From: JACVRW01 sp963811055
GTDB lineage: Bacteria > Actinomycetota > Thermoleophilia > Solirubrobacterales > Thermoleophilaceae
Assembly (NCBI GenBank): GCA_963811055.1
Contig: CAWEPQ010000020.1
Span: 186,001-250,000 of the forward strand
Direction of reading: 5' to 3'
DNA: 64,000 nucleotides
This document shows, piece by piece, positions 37,936 through 46,110 of the stretch. How positions within the stretch are numbered: position 1 is the stretch's first letter; each line of letters opens with the position of its first letter. Position numbers and translations under genes: made by a program. The notes below the pieces were generated by a model. The model had not been told where the DNA came from, ran no database searches, and saw nothing but the letters and a program-made list of their open reading frames with translations.

Positions 37936-38909
37936 TCCTGGCCATCGAGACCAGCTGCGACGACACCTGCGCGGCCGTGGTGACCGACCGCGGCGAGGTG
38001 CGCTCGAACGTGATCGCGTCCCAGGGGCTGCTGCACGAGCGCTACGGCGGCGTGGTGCCCGAGCTGGCGGCGCGTCGCCACCTGGAGCTGGTGGACGCGG
38101 TGACCGCCGACGCGCTGGAGCGAGCCGGAGCCGGGCTCGGCGACATCGAACGGGTGGCCGTGACCCACGCCCCGGGACTGATCGGAGCCCTGCTCGTGGG
38201 CCTGTCCTCCGCCAAGGCGATCGCGGCGGTGCGGGGGCTGCCCCTGGTGCCGGTGGACCACCTCCACGGCCACGTGGTGGCCAGCACGCTGCTTCCGGAC
38301 CCGATCGAGGCGCCCTACCTCTGTCTGGTGGCCAGCGGGGGCCATACGTTCATCGCCCGCGTGGACGACCCGGCCCGCTACGAGCGGCTGGGCGGCACCC
38401 TCGACGACGCGGCCGGCGAGGCCTTCGACAAGGGCGCCCGGCTGCTGGGGCTCGGCTACCCGGGCGGTCCGGAGATCGACCGCCTCGCGCGGGAGGGCGA
38501 CCCGGCCGCGTTCAGGTTCCCGCGAGCCGCCCCGGGCGAGCTCGACTTCAGCTTCAGCGGTCTCAAGACCTCGCTGCTCTACAAGGTCCGTGACCTGGGA
38601 GAGGCGGAGAGCGAGCGCAGGAAGGCCGATCTGGCCGCCTCGTACCAGCGCGCGATCGTGGACGCGCTCGTGGCCCGCGTGCGCACCGCGCTCGAACGGG
38701 AGCGGGTGCCGCGTCTGGCGATCGGTGGCGGGGTGGCCGCCAACTCGGAGCTGCGCCAGGCCGTGGCCGGCCTCGGCCTGGACGTGTGGGTGCCCCCGCT
38801 CGAGCTCTGCACCGACAACGCGGCCATGATTGCCGCGGCCGCTCGGTTCCTCGAGCCCGTCCCGTATCCGGAGTACCTGGACCTGGACGCGTCGGCGCGC
38901 GCCGCCTGA
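37932..38909 (+). CDS. tsaD: tRNA t6A transferase TsaD
   Basis: Catalytic subunit transferring the threonylcarbamoyl group to A37 of ANN-decoding tRNAs. It has 325 residues with LAIETSCDDTCAAVV, the metal-binding VDHLHGHVVAS histidines, LVASGGHTFI, GGTLDDAAGEAFDKGARLLG, DFSFSGLKTSLL, GGGVAANSELR and CTDNAAMIAAA. The start is TTG 37932, overlapping the rimI stop as TTGA, because LILAIETS is the conserved N-terminus. Last gene of the tsaE-tsaB-rimI-tsaD unit. Confidence 0.94.
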   Translation: MILAIETSCDDTCAAVVTDRGEVRSNVIASQGLLHERYGGVVPELAARRHLELVDAVTADALERAGAGLGDIERVAVTHAPGLIGALLVGLSSAKAIAAVRGLPLVPVDHLHGHVVASTLLPDPIEAPYLCLVASGGHTFIARVDDPARYERLGGTLDDAAGEAFDKGARLLGLGYPGGPEIDRLAREGDPAAFRFPRAAPGELDFSFSGLKTSLLYKVRDLGEAESERRKADLAASYQRAIVDALVARVRTALERERVPRLAIGGGVAANSELRQAVAGLGLDVWVPPLELCTDNAAMIAAAARFLEPVPYPEYLDLDASARAA

Positions 38910-38915
38910 GCCCGC

Positions 38916-40499
38916 TCAGGGCTCGATCCGCGACTCCTCGAGGTCCAGCTCCCTTTCTATCCGCCGGCGCACCTCGTCGCCGATCTCGCCCTGGTTGCGG
39001 AGCGAGAGCAGCGCGTCGCGTTGCGCGTCGAACAGCTCGTACATCAGGCGGCGGTAGGCATCGGTGCGCTCCTCGTACTGCTCCCCGTCGGTGTCGCCGT
39101 CGGCCTGGGCGCCGAAGCGCCGCTGCCGGTAGCGGAAGATGCCGCTCACGCGCTCGGCGGTGTCGTCGCGCACCCACTCCTCCTTCGACAGCTCGTCGAT
39201 GCGCGCCAGGGCCGCTGCCGACGTCTCGAGGCGGGCACGCACCTCTTCCTCCTGCTCGCCGTCGTCGCCGCGCATGCCCAACCGCTCGATGAGCGGGCCG
39301 AGCGTGAGGCCCTGTCCCACGAGCGTCGCGACGATCACGGCGAACGCCAGGAAGATCAGGAGGTTCCGTTCCGGGAAGGGAGCCCCGCTGTCGATGTGGG
39401 TGGGGAGCGCGAGCGCCGCCGCCAGCGACACGGCCCCGCGCATGCCGGCCCAGCCGATCACGAGCCGCTGGCTCACCGTCGAGCGCCGGTTGCGCTGAGC
39501 CTGCCGGCGGTCGACGGCGCGGATCAGATAGACGACGGTGAACTGCCATGCCAGCCGCACGCCGATCACCACCACGCTCACGAGCACTCCCCAGAGCACC
39601 AGCTCGCCCGTGGTGTGGCCCGAGATGTTGTCGAGCACGGTGGGCAGCTGGAGCCCTACCAGCAGGAACAGGACGGCGTTGAGGAGGAACATGAGGATCT
39701 CCCAGACCGCGGTGGTCTGTATCCGCATGACCGCCGTGGTCAGCTCCGGCGTGTGCCATCCCATGTAGACGCCGATCGTCACGGCCGCGATCACCCCGGA
39801 TAGGCCCAGCTCCTCCGCAGGCAGGTAGGCCGCGTAGCCGCTGAGGATCGAGATGGTGATCTCGATGGGCGGATCGTTCAGCTGGCTGCGCACCCAGCGG
39901 ATGACCCGGCCCACGGCCAGGCCCACGACCAGCCCGCCCACTCCGCTGAGCACGAACTGGAGCGAGGCCTCCGCCAGCGAGAATGAGCCGCTGACCACCG
40001 CCGCCACCGCCACGCGGTAGAGCACGAGGGCGGTCCAGTCGTTCGTGAGGTTCTCGCCCTCCACGACCGCCAGCAGCCGGCGGGGGGCGCCGACGCGCCG
40101 CATGATCTCGGCGGGGGCCACCGCGTCGGTGGGCGAGACGATCGCCCCGAGCACGAAGGACTCGGCCCAGTCCAGGCCGATCACGTGGTGGGCCAGTACC
40201 GCGACCGCGCCCATCGTGGCGAACACGACCCCGACCGAGAGCAGCGCGATCGGGCGGGCGTTGTCGCGCAGGTCCCGCAGCGAGGTGAAGAAAGCGGCGC
40301 CGTACAGCAGCGGCGGCAGGAAGATGAGGAGCACGAGGTCGGGGTCGAGCTCCACCTCGGGCACGCCGGGCAGGAACCCGATGACTCCGCCGCCCACGAC
40401 GAGCGTGACCGGGTAGGGGACCCCCACGCGGCCCGCCAGCACGGCCAGCGCCGGGATGGCGAGCAGGATCCCGAATATGAGCAGCTCGAGGTGCTCCAC
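38916..40499 (-). CDS. CPA1-family Na+/H+ antiporter
   Basis: Monovalent cation/proton exchanger of 527 residues with about 12 membrane segments in the first 400. Motifs are VLGAIVSPTDAVAPAEIMRR (ion site Asp) and EGENLTNDWTALVLYRVAVA (second conserved Asp). The cytoplasmic tail (about 405-527) is long, charged and helical, as in NhaG/YjcE-type proteins. GTG 40499 is the start and gives EHLELLIFGILLAIP. It is divergent from the glutaredoxin gene with a 34-base gap. Confidence 0.9.
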   Translation of the reverse strand: MEHLELLIFGILLAIPALAVLAGRVGVPYPVTLVVGGGVIGFLPGVPEVELDPDLVLLIFLPPLLYGAAFFTSLRDLRDNARPIALLSVGVVFATMGAVAVLAHHVIGLDWAESFVLGAIVSPTDAVAPAEIMRRVGAPRRLLAVVEGENLTNDWTALVLYRVAVAAVVSGSFSLAEASLQFVLSGVGGLVVGLAVGRVIRWVRSQLNDPPIEITISILSGYAAYLPAEELGLSGVIAAVTIGVYMGWHTPELTTAVMRIQTTAVWEILMFLLNAVLFLLVGLQLPTVLDNISGHTTGELVLWGVLVSVVVIGVRLAWQFTVVYLIRAVDRRQAQRNRRSTVSQRLVIGWAGMRGAVSLAAALALPTHIDSGAPFPERNLLIFLAFAVIVATLVGQGLTLGPLIERLGMRGDDGEQEEEVRARLETSAAALARIDELSKEEWVRDDTAERVSGIFRYRQRRFGAQADGDTDGEQYEERTDAYRRLMYELFDAQRDALLSLRNQGEIGDEVRRRIERELDLEESRIEP

Positions 40500-40533
40500 G
40501 CCGCAAGATTCGCAGCCGCGCCAGAATGAAAGC

Positions 40534-40779
40534 GTGGTGCGAGTTGTGCTCTACGGCAAGCCGGGCTGCCACCTCTGCGATGACGCGCGCGCGGCCGTGA
40601 AGTCCGTGGCCGCCGCGCATCCGTTCGAGCTGGAGGAGGTGGACGTGTCGATCGATCCGGAGCTCCACCGGCGCTACGGGGAGCGGATTCCCGTGGTCAC
40701 GCTGGACGGGGAGGAGCTGTTCGAGTACTTCGTGGACCCGGACGCCCTCCATGAGCGGCTCGCTAGAGTGGACCCGTGA
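40534..40779 (+). CDS. glutaredoxin-family thioredoxin-fold protein
   Basis: An 81-residue thioredoxin-fold protein with redox pair CHLC (Cys12, Cys15) in YGKPGCHLCDDARA and the cis-Pro in RIPVVTLDGEELF. It follows the DUF836-like short glutaredoxin pattern. The start is GTG 40534 (or 40537); further upstream sequence lies in the divergent promoter. Its stop overlaps the rex start (GTGA). Coupling to a redox sensor suggests a role in redox balance (inference). Confidence 0.82.
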   Translation: MVRVVLYGKPGCHLCDDARAAVKSVAAAHPFELEEVDVSIDPELHRRYGERIPVVTLDGEELFEYFVDPDALHERLARVDP

Positions 40780-41468
40780 GGTACGACGAGCCCACGGGAG
40801 GCGCTGTCGGCCTACAGCCGGCGAGGCCGGAGGCCGAACAGGACGGCTCCGAGAGGCTCTCGCTGGGTGTGGCAGCCCGGCTCTCCCGCTATCTGCAGGT
40901 GCTGATCCAGGCCAAGAAGATGGGCCGGGAGACGATCTCCTCCCAGGAGCTCGCCGACTACACGCACGTCAACTCGACGCAGATCCGCAGGGACCTGTCC
41001 GGGTTCGGCAAGTTCGGCAAGCGCGGCGTGGGGTACAACGTCGACTCGCTGGTCTCGCAGATCCGCAAGATCCTGCGTACCACCGGTAAGCACAACATCG
41101 CCCTGTTCGGCGCCGGCAACCTCGGTCAGGCCATCGCCGGATCGGACATCTTCGCCGACCACGGGTTCCGCGTGGTCGCGCTGTTCGACACCGATCCCGC
41201 CAAGGTCGGCGAGAAGGTGGGCGAGGCGCTGACGGTCAGGCCCTACGCCGAGCTGGAGCGCGTCGTACGCGACGAAGACGTGGTGGTCGGCGTGCTTGCC
41301 GTGCCCACCAAAGCCGCCCAGACGGTGGCCGACGACCTCGTGGAAGCGGGGGTGAAGGTCATCTTCAACTACTCCGAGGCCCTCCTGCAGGTGCCGCCCG
41401 AGGTAACGGTGCACACCTCGAGCCCGGCGGTCGACCTGCTCTACGCGCTGTACTTCTACTTGACCTGA
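40776..41468 (+). CDS. rex: redox-sensing transcriptional repressor Rex
   Basis: Senses the NADH/NAD+ ratio and represses respiration and fermentation genes when NADH is low. It has 230 residues: a non-conserved N-terminal tail (about 1-28), winged helix with VAARLSRYLQVLIQAKK and QIRRDLSGFGKFGKRGVGY, then a Rossmann domain IALFGAGNLGQAIAGS ending with the domain-swapped helix SPAVDLLYALYFYL. GTG 40776 overlaps the glutaredoxin stop. I saw no clear Rex operator (TTGTGA...TCACAA type) immediately upstream. Confidence 0.93.
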   Translation: MRYDEPTGGAVGLQPARPEAEQDGSERLSLGVAARLSRYLQVLIQAKKMGRETISSQELADYTHVNSTQIRRDLSGFGKFGKRGVGYNVDSLVSQIRKILRTTGKHNIALFGAGNLGQAIAGSDIFADHGFRVVALFDTDPAKVGEKVGEALTVRPYAELERVVRDEDVVVGVLAVPTKAAQTVADDLVEAGVKVIFNYSEALLQVPPEVTVHTSSPAVDLLYALYFYLT

Positions 41469-41481
41469 GGACCCCGCCAGC

Positions 41482-42627
41482 ATGGTGGACATGGGCCACG
41501 TCAGGGAGGTGTTCGAGGCCTCCACGGACTTCACGGTGGGAATCGAGGAGGAGTTCGCGATCCTCGATAAGGAGACGCTGACGCTCGACCAGCGCTTCGC
41601 CGACCTGCAGGAGGCGGCGGCCGACGACGACGTGCTTTCGGACGCCGTGGCCGGGGAGCTGATCCAGTCGGAGATAGAGATCCGCTCTGGCCGCGGGGAG
41701 GACCTGGCCGACGCGGTGGCACTCCAGCGCGAGGCGCGGTCCCGGCTGTTCAGGCTCGCGGCGGATCGCGGCGCCCTGCTGGCCGCCACCGGAACGCATC
41801 CGTGGAGCCCGTGGCAGGACCAGCGGATCATCGACACCGAGCACTACCACCGCGTGGAGCGGGACCTCCAGTACGTGGCCTGGCGCAACAACACCTTCAG
41901 CCTGCACGTGCACGTGGGGGTGCGTGGGGCCGACCGGGCGCTGCTCGTGTGCGACCGCCTGCGTCCCGTGCTGCCCGAGCTGCTCGCCCTCTCGTCCAAC
42001 TCGCCGTTCCTCGACGGGCGCGACTCCGGTCTCCACTCGGCGCGCACCCAGATCTTCACCAAGAGCTTCCCGCGCTGTGGGATCCCGGAGCCGTTCGGAA
42101 GCTTTCGGGCCTATTCCGACTACGTGGACCTGCTCGTGCGCACCCGCTCGATCGTGGAGCACACGCAGCTCTGGTGGAGCGTGCGCCCGCACCACGCCTA
42201 CGGCACCGTGGAGGTGCGCATCTGCGACGCCCAGACCAGCGCCGAGGGCTCCACCGCGCTCGCGGGGCTCATAACGGCCTGCGTGGCCCAGGCCGCTCTC
42301 GACCTCGACGAGGGAGTGGCCCACGAGCCGCCGGCCGGCAGGCTCGTGGAGGAGAACTTCTGGCGGGCGATCCGCTACGGCCTCGACGGCAAGCTGATCG
42401 ACCTCGAGCGCGGCGAGGAGTTCCCGGCGGCCGCGATCGGCGACCGCCTGCTGGCATGGACCGCGCCGGCTCGCGCCGCGCTGGGCATCGACCTGGCCCT
42501 GCCGGCGGAGAGCGGCGCCCAGCGCCAGCGCCGCACGCTCGAGGCAGGCTCGTCGATCGAGCAGGTGTACGCGGCCGAGGTGGCCGAGACACAGCGCACC
42601 TACGCGGCTCAGCGGGTGGCCCGCTGA
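41482..42627 (+). CDS. YbdK-type carboxylate-amine ligase (glutamate--cysteine ligase 2 family)
   Basis: A 381-residue ATP-grasp-like ligase of the GCS2 family, forming a gamma-glutamyl amide bond. Motifs: FTVGIEEEFAILDKETLTL at the N-terminus, LLAATGTHPWSPW, NTFSLHVHVGVRGADRAL, the SNSPFLDGRDSGLHSARTQI block and RPHHAYGTVEVRICDAQTSA. The physiological amine acceptor of actinobacterial members is often not cysteine, so a broad name is used. ATG 41482 is 13 bases after rex. The next small gene overlaps its stop. Confidence 0.87.
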   Translation: MVDMGHVREVFEASTDFTVGIEEEFAILDKETLTLDQRFADLQEAAADDDVLSDAVAGELIQSEIEIRSGRGEDLADAVALQREARSRLFRLAADRGALLAATGTHPWSPWQDQRIIDTEHYHRVERDLQYVAWRNNTFSLHVHVGVRGADRALLVCDRLRPVLPELLALSSNSPFLDGRDSGLHSARTQIFTKSFPRCGIPEPFGSFRAYSDYVDLLVRTRSIVEHTQLWWSVRPHHAYGTVEVRICDAQTSAEGSTALAGLITACVAQAALDLDEGVAHEPPAGRLVEENFWRAIRYGLDGKLIDLERGEEFPAAAIGDRLLAWTAPARAALGIDLALPAESGAQRQRRTLEAGSSIEQVYAAEVAETQRTYAAQRVAR

Positions 42628-42962
42628 GCGAGCAGGGCGAGAGCCCGCAGCCGCCGATCGACGAGGAGCAGCTCCGCGAGGCGCTGCGCCAGCTGAAGGT
42701 CGACGACGTGCTCCTCCAGACGGTCGTCACGCTCATCAACCTCGCCGGCCGGCGCCTCACCGTGCCCGAGGAGAAGGACAGGGAGCAGGCGCACAAGGCG
42801 ATCGAGGCGGTGCGCGCCCTGATTCCGCTGTGTCCCGAGGAGGAGGCAGCGCCGATCAAGGACGCTCTCTCCCAGCTTCAGATGCTCTACGTGAAGGAGA
42901 GCGACGAGCGCGCCAAGGCCCGGGCCAAGATCTGGACCCCCGGCGACGCCGACCCCAAGTGA
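42624..42962 (+). CDS. small helical protein, DUF1844-like
   Basis: A 112-residue soluble protein: acidic N-terminus, then VDDVLLQTVVTLINLAGRRL, a helix QAHKAIEAVRALIPL and the C-terminal PIKDALSQLQMLYVKE. This spacing resembles DUF1844 proteins, whose function is unknown. No ATG, GTG or TTG is in frame near the 5' end. The best start is CTG 42624, which overlaps the previous stop as CTGA; a GTG about 28 codons in would cut conserved sequence. The frame and composition are coding-like. Confidence 0.6.
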   Translation: MSEQGESPQPPIDEEQLREALRQLKVDDVLLQTVVTLINLAGRRLTVPEEKDREQAHKAIEAVRALIPLCPEEEAAPIKDALSQLQMLYVKESDERAKARAKIWTPGDADPK

Positions 42963-42971
42963 GGGCATCGG

Positions 42972-42997
42972 TGCGCACCCGGCCGAGCCGGCCGCTT
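42972..42997 (-). repeat. palindromic intergenic repeat, family R, copy 2
   Basis: The reverse complement reads AAGC, then GGCCGGCTCGGCCGGG, then TGCGCA. It matches copy 1 (33-58) and the copy at 55304-55329 at all but two or three positions. It lies in the 40-base gap before the methylthioadenosine phosphorylase start, so it forms part of that mRNA leader. Confidence 0.6.
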
Positions 42998-43002
42998 CCG
43001 CA

Positions 43003-43794
43003 ATGATCGGGATTTTCGGCGGGTCCGGCTTCTACAACTTCCTCGACGACGTTGAGGAGGTGGCCGTGGACACCCCGTACGGGCCGCCGTCCGCGCGCGT
43101 CCGGCTGGGCGAGATCGAGGGCACGCGCGTGGCCTTCATGCCGCGCCACGGCGATGACCACTCGCTGCCCCCGCATCGCATCAACTACCGGGCCAACGTC
43201 TGGGCGATGCGCCAGGTCGGGGTGCGGCGGATCCTCGGGCCGTCCGCCTGCGGCTCGCTCAAGCCCGAGCTGGGCCCCGGCACATTCGTCGTGTGCGACC
43301 AGTTCGTGGACCGCACCTCCGCACGCGAGGACACCTTCTACGACGGGCCCCAGACCACCCACGTGTCGGCGGCCGAGCCCTACTGCCGCGATCTGAGCGC
43401 CGTTCTCGTCGAGTCCGCACGCGAGGAGGGAATCGAGGTCGTGGACGGCGGAACCGTGGTGGTGATCCAGGGTCCGCGCTTCTCCACCCGCGCCGAGTCG
43501 CGCTGGTTCGCGGCCAGCGGCTGGGACGTGGTGAACATGACGCAGTACCCCGAGTGCTGGCTCGCCCGCGAGCTCGGGCTCTGCTACGCGAATCTGTCGC
43601 TCGTGACCGATTACGACGCCGGCCTGGAGGGCATGCCGGACGTCGAGCCGGTGTCCACCCAGGCAGCGGTGGCGGTATTCGCCCGGAACCTCGATAGACT
43701 GCGCGCGCTCCTGTTCCGGGCGGTGCCGAAGATCGGGCCTAAGCCGGACGACGCCTGCGCTTCGGCGCTGGAAAACGCGATCGTTCACGACTAG
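43003..43794 (+). CDS. mtnP: S-methyl-5'-thioadenosine phosphorylase
   Basis: Cleaves methylthioadenosine (from polyamine or quorum-signal synthesis) with phosphate to adenine and methylthioribose-1-phosphate. It has 263 residues opening IGIFGGSGFYNFLDD, then MPRHGDDHSLPPHRINYRAN, SACGSLKPELGPGTFVVCDQ, IQGPRFSTRAES (phosphate/ribose site), the VNMTQYPECWLARE block and SLVTDYDAGLEG. ATG 43003 is preceded by the family R repeat. Salvage of methionine is inferred; no other salvage genes are adjacent. Confidence 0.9.
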   Translation: MIGIFGGSGFYNFLDDVEEVAVDTPYGPPSARVRLGEIEGTRVAFMPRHGDDHSLPPHRINYRANVWAMRQVGVRRILGPSACGSLKPELGPGTFVVCDQFVDRTSAREDTFYDGPQTTHVSAAEPYCRDLSAVLVESAREEGIEVVDGGTVVVIQGPRFSTRAESRWFAASGWDVVNMTQYPECWLARELGLCYANLSLVTDYDAGLEGMPDVEPVSTQAAVAVFARNLDRLRALLFRAVPKIGPKPDDACASALENAIVHD

Positions 43795-43836
43795 TGCGGC
43801 GCCGCCCGCCCATTGATTTAAACGGAGGACACCCTT

Positions 43837-45936
43837 TTGGAATTCCTTACTGACTGGGGCGTGGTTATCGCGCTCGTCTGCTCGGCCGCCGCCGTGGCGT
43901 ACGGCGTGTTCACCTCGCGCTGGCTCCTGGCTCTCTCGCCGGGCAACGACGAGATGCAGCGGATCTCGCGCGCTGTGCAGGAGGGCGCAAGCGCCTACCT
44001 GCGCCGCCAGTACACAATCATCGGCGGGGTCGCGGTGGCGCTGGCGGTCGTGCTGGCCGTGGCACTCGAGGCCCAGGGATCCGAGGGCGTCCTGATCGCC
44101 GTTGGCTTCCTCATCGGCGGCACGTTCTCGGGCGCCGCCGGGTTCATCGGGATGAACGTGTCCGTGCGGGCCAACGCCCGCGTGGCCGAGTCGGCGCGCG
44201 GTGGCGTGTCGAAGGCGCTGGAAGTGGCGTTCAAGGGTGGCGCCGTCACGGGTCTCCTCGTCGCTGGTCTGGCACTCCTCGGAGTGGCCGGCTACTACGG
44301 CGTGCTGATCATGGCCGGCACCGAGGAGCGCGACGCGATCGACGCTCTCGTGGGCCTCGGCTTCGGCGGTTCGCTCATCTCCGTGTTCGCCCGTCTGGGC
44401 GGCGGAATCTTCACCAAGGCGGCCGACGTGGGTGCCGACCTGGTGGGCAAGATCGAGGCGGGCATCCCGGAGGACGACCCGCGCAACCCGGCGGTGATCG
44501 CCGACAACGTGGGCGACAACGTGGGGGACTGCGCCGGCATGGCCGCGGACCTCTTCGAGACCTACGCGGTCACCGCGGTGGCCGTGATGCTCCTCGGCGT
44601 GCTGACCTTCAACGAGATCGGCACCGTGGCCGTGTATCCGCTGGTCCTCGGCGGCGTGTCGCTGCTGGCGTCGATCGTCGGCACCTTCGCGGTGCGCAGC
44701 GCCGCCGGCAACGTGGAGCGTGCGCTCTACCAGGGCCTGATCGTGTCCGGCGGCCTGGCGGCGCTCGCCTTCCTGCCGATCACGCTGCTGCTGATGGACG
44801 ACCTCACCTACCAGAGCGACGTCTCTGACCTGCTGCGGGCCGGAGCCGCGGCGCCGAGCGGCCTCGACCTCTGGTTCTGCACCCTGGTGGGAGTCGGCAT
44901 CACGGCCGGCCTGTTCGTGATCACGGACTACTACACGTCCACCCGCTTCCGGCCGGTACGCACCACGGCCAGGGCGTCGCAGACCGGTCACGCCACCAAC
45001 ATCATCCAGGGCCTGGCCCAGGGCCTCCAGTCCACGGCGGCACCGGCGATCCTGCTGGCGCTCGGGATCCTCGTGGCCAACGAGCTCGCGGGGATCTACG
45101 GCATCGGCGTCGCGGTGATGGCCCAGCTGTCGCTCACCGGCCTGATCGTGGCGCTCGACGCGTTCGGCCCGATCACCGACAACGCCGGCGGCATCGCGGA
45201 GATGGCGGACCTCCCCGAGGAGGTGCGCAACGTCACCGATCCGCTCGACGCGGTCGGCAACACCACGAAGGCCGTGACGAAGGGTTACGCGATCGGCTCC
45301 GCCGTGCTGGCGGCGCTGGTGCTGTTCGCCGCGTTCATCGAGGAGCTGCGTGAGGAGGCGGCGGCCGACGGGAAGACGCTGAAGGGCTTCGACATCTCGC
45401 AACCCGAGGTGCTGATCGGCCTGCTGATCGGCGGCATGATGGTCTACCTGTTCGCCTCGCTTGCGATCGAGGCTGTGGGCCGCGCCGCGGGCGGCGTGGT
45501 GGAGGAGGTCCGCCGGCAGTTCAAGGAGAAGCCGGGGATCATGGACCACACCGAGAAGCCGGACTACGCCCGGGCTGTGGACATCGTGACCCAGTCGGCT
45601 CAGCGCGAGATGATCATCCCGGCGCTGATCCCGATCATCATCCCGGTGATCGTGGGCATCCTGTCCTACCAGGCGCTCGGCGGCCTGCTGATCGGCGTGA
45701 TCGTCGTGGGCTTCTTCGCCGCGGTCTCAATGACCTCCGGCGGCGGGGCGTGGGACAACGCCAAGAAGCTGATCGAGGATGGCGAGTACGGCGGGAAGGG
45801 CTCCGAGGCGCACGCCGCCTCGGTCACGGGCGACACGGTGGGTGACCCCTACAAGGACACCGCCGGCCCCGCGATCAACCCGATGATCAAGGTCGCGAAC
45901 ATCGTGGCCCTGCTGATCGTGCCGTTCCTGGTCTAG
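43837..45936 (+). CDS. hppA: K+-independent membrane-bound H+-translocating pyrophosphatase
   Basis: Hydrolyses pyrophosphate and pumps protons across the membrane. It has 699 residues and about 16 membrane helices. The substrate site is in DVGADLVGKIEAGIPEDDPR and NPAVIADNVGDNVGDCAGMA. The determinant motif GNTTKAVTKGYAIGS has Lys where K+-dependent enzymes have Ala, marking the K+-independent class, which is proton-pumping. TTG 43837 is set by GGAGG at 43824-43828. A palindrome and terminator follow the stop. Confidence 0.94.
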   Translation: MEFLTDWGVVIALVCSAAAVAYGVFTSRWLLALSPGNDEMQRISRAVQEGASAYLRRQYTIIGGVAVALAVVLAVALEAQGSEGVLIAVGFLIGGTFSGAAGFIGMNVSVRANARVAESARGGVSKALEVAFKGGAVTGLLVAGLALLGVAGYYGVLIMAGTEERDAIDALVGLGFGGSLISVFARLGGGIFTKAADVGADLVGKIEAGIPEDDPRNPAVIADNVGDNVGDCAGMAADLFETYAVTAVAVMLLGVLTFNEIGTVAVYPLVLGGVSLLASIVGTFAVRSAAGNVERALYQGLIVSGGLAALAFLPITLLLMDDLTYQSDVSDLLRAGAAAPSGLDLWFCTLVGVGITAGLFVITDYYTSTRFRPVRTTARASQTGHATNIIQGLAQGLQSTAAPAILLALGILVANELAGIYGIGVAVMAQLSLTGLIVALDAFGPITDNAGGIAEMADLPEEVRNVTDPLDAVGNTTKAVTKGYAIGSAVLAALVLFAAFIEELREEAAADGKTLKGFDISQPEVLIGLLIGGMMVYLFASLAIEAVGRAAGGVVEEVRRQFKEKPGIMDHTEKPDYARAVDIVTQSAQREMIIPALIPIIIPVIVGILSYQALGGLLIGVIVVGFFAAVSMTSGGGAWDNAKKLIEDGEYGGKGSEAHAASVTGDTVGDPYKDTAGPAINPMIKVANIVALLIVPFLV

Positions 45937-45947
45937 ACGCTGCAGTT

Positions 45948-45963
45948 TTTCGCTTAAGCGAAA
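45948..45963. repeat. 16-bp perfect palindrome after hppA
   Basis: TTTCGCTTAAGCGAAA, perfectly self-complementary and AT-rich in a high-GC context. It lies 11 bases after the hppA stop and abuts the terminator stem. It could be a protein-binding site or part of the transcript-end structure. Confidence 0.55.
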
Positions 45964-45997
45964 GCCCGGCGGGAATGTACACCCCGCCGGGCCGTTT
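45964..45997 (+). terminator. intrinsic terminator after hppA
   Basis: Perfect 10-bp stem GCCCGGCGGG (45964-45973) with CCCGCCGGGC (45983-45992), nine-base loop, followed by CGTTT. It is the strongest terminator-like structure in the window and separates hppA from the permease block. Confidence 0.7.
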
Positions 45998-46006
45998 GCT
46001 TGCCTA

Positions 46007-46080
46007 GCCGGGACGCGTCTCGCGCGGGTGGCGACGCTGCCGGAGACAGGCCCCGCGCGCCTGGGCCGCGCGTCCCCGGC
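46007..46080. repeat. nested hairpin element (family E relative) before the APC permease gene
   Basis: Outer stem GCCGGGACGCG (46007-46017) with CGCGTCCCCGGC (46069-46080, one bulged C). Inner stem CGCGCGGG (46021-46028) with CCCGCGCG (46052-46059). The loop side carries CGGAGACAGG at 46041-46050 followed by CCCCGCG, the same core as the arms of the 32974-33082 element. It may act as a leader structure for the permease mRNA or be a dispersed repeat. Confidence 0.5.
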
Positions 46081-46110
46081 CACCCCCGGGAGTAGCTTTC
46101 CGCGCTGCAG

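Noticed and set aside
40500..40533. Rex operator in the antiporter/glutaredoxin gap
   Set aside because: No TTGTGA...TCACAA-like palindrome present; the gap is only 34 bases.
43795..43836. Possible riboswitch in front of hppA
   Set aside because: Only 42 bases, with a plain ribosome site GGAGG and no stable fold.
42856..45549. An 897-codon minus-strand frame opposite mtnP and hppA
   Set aside because: Antisense shadow of strongly conserved genes; composition is His/Arg/Gln-rich low complexity.
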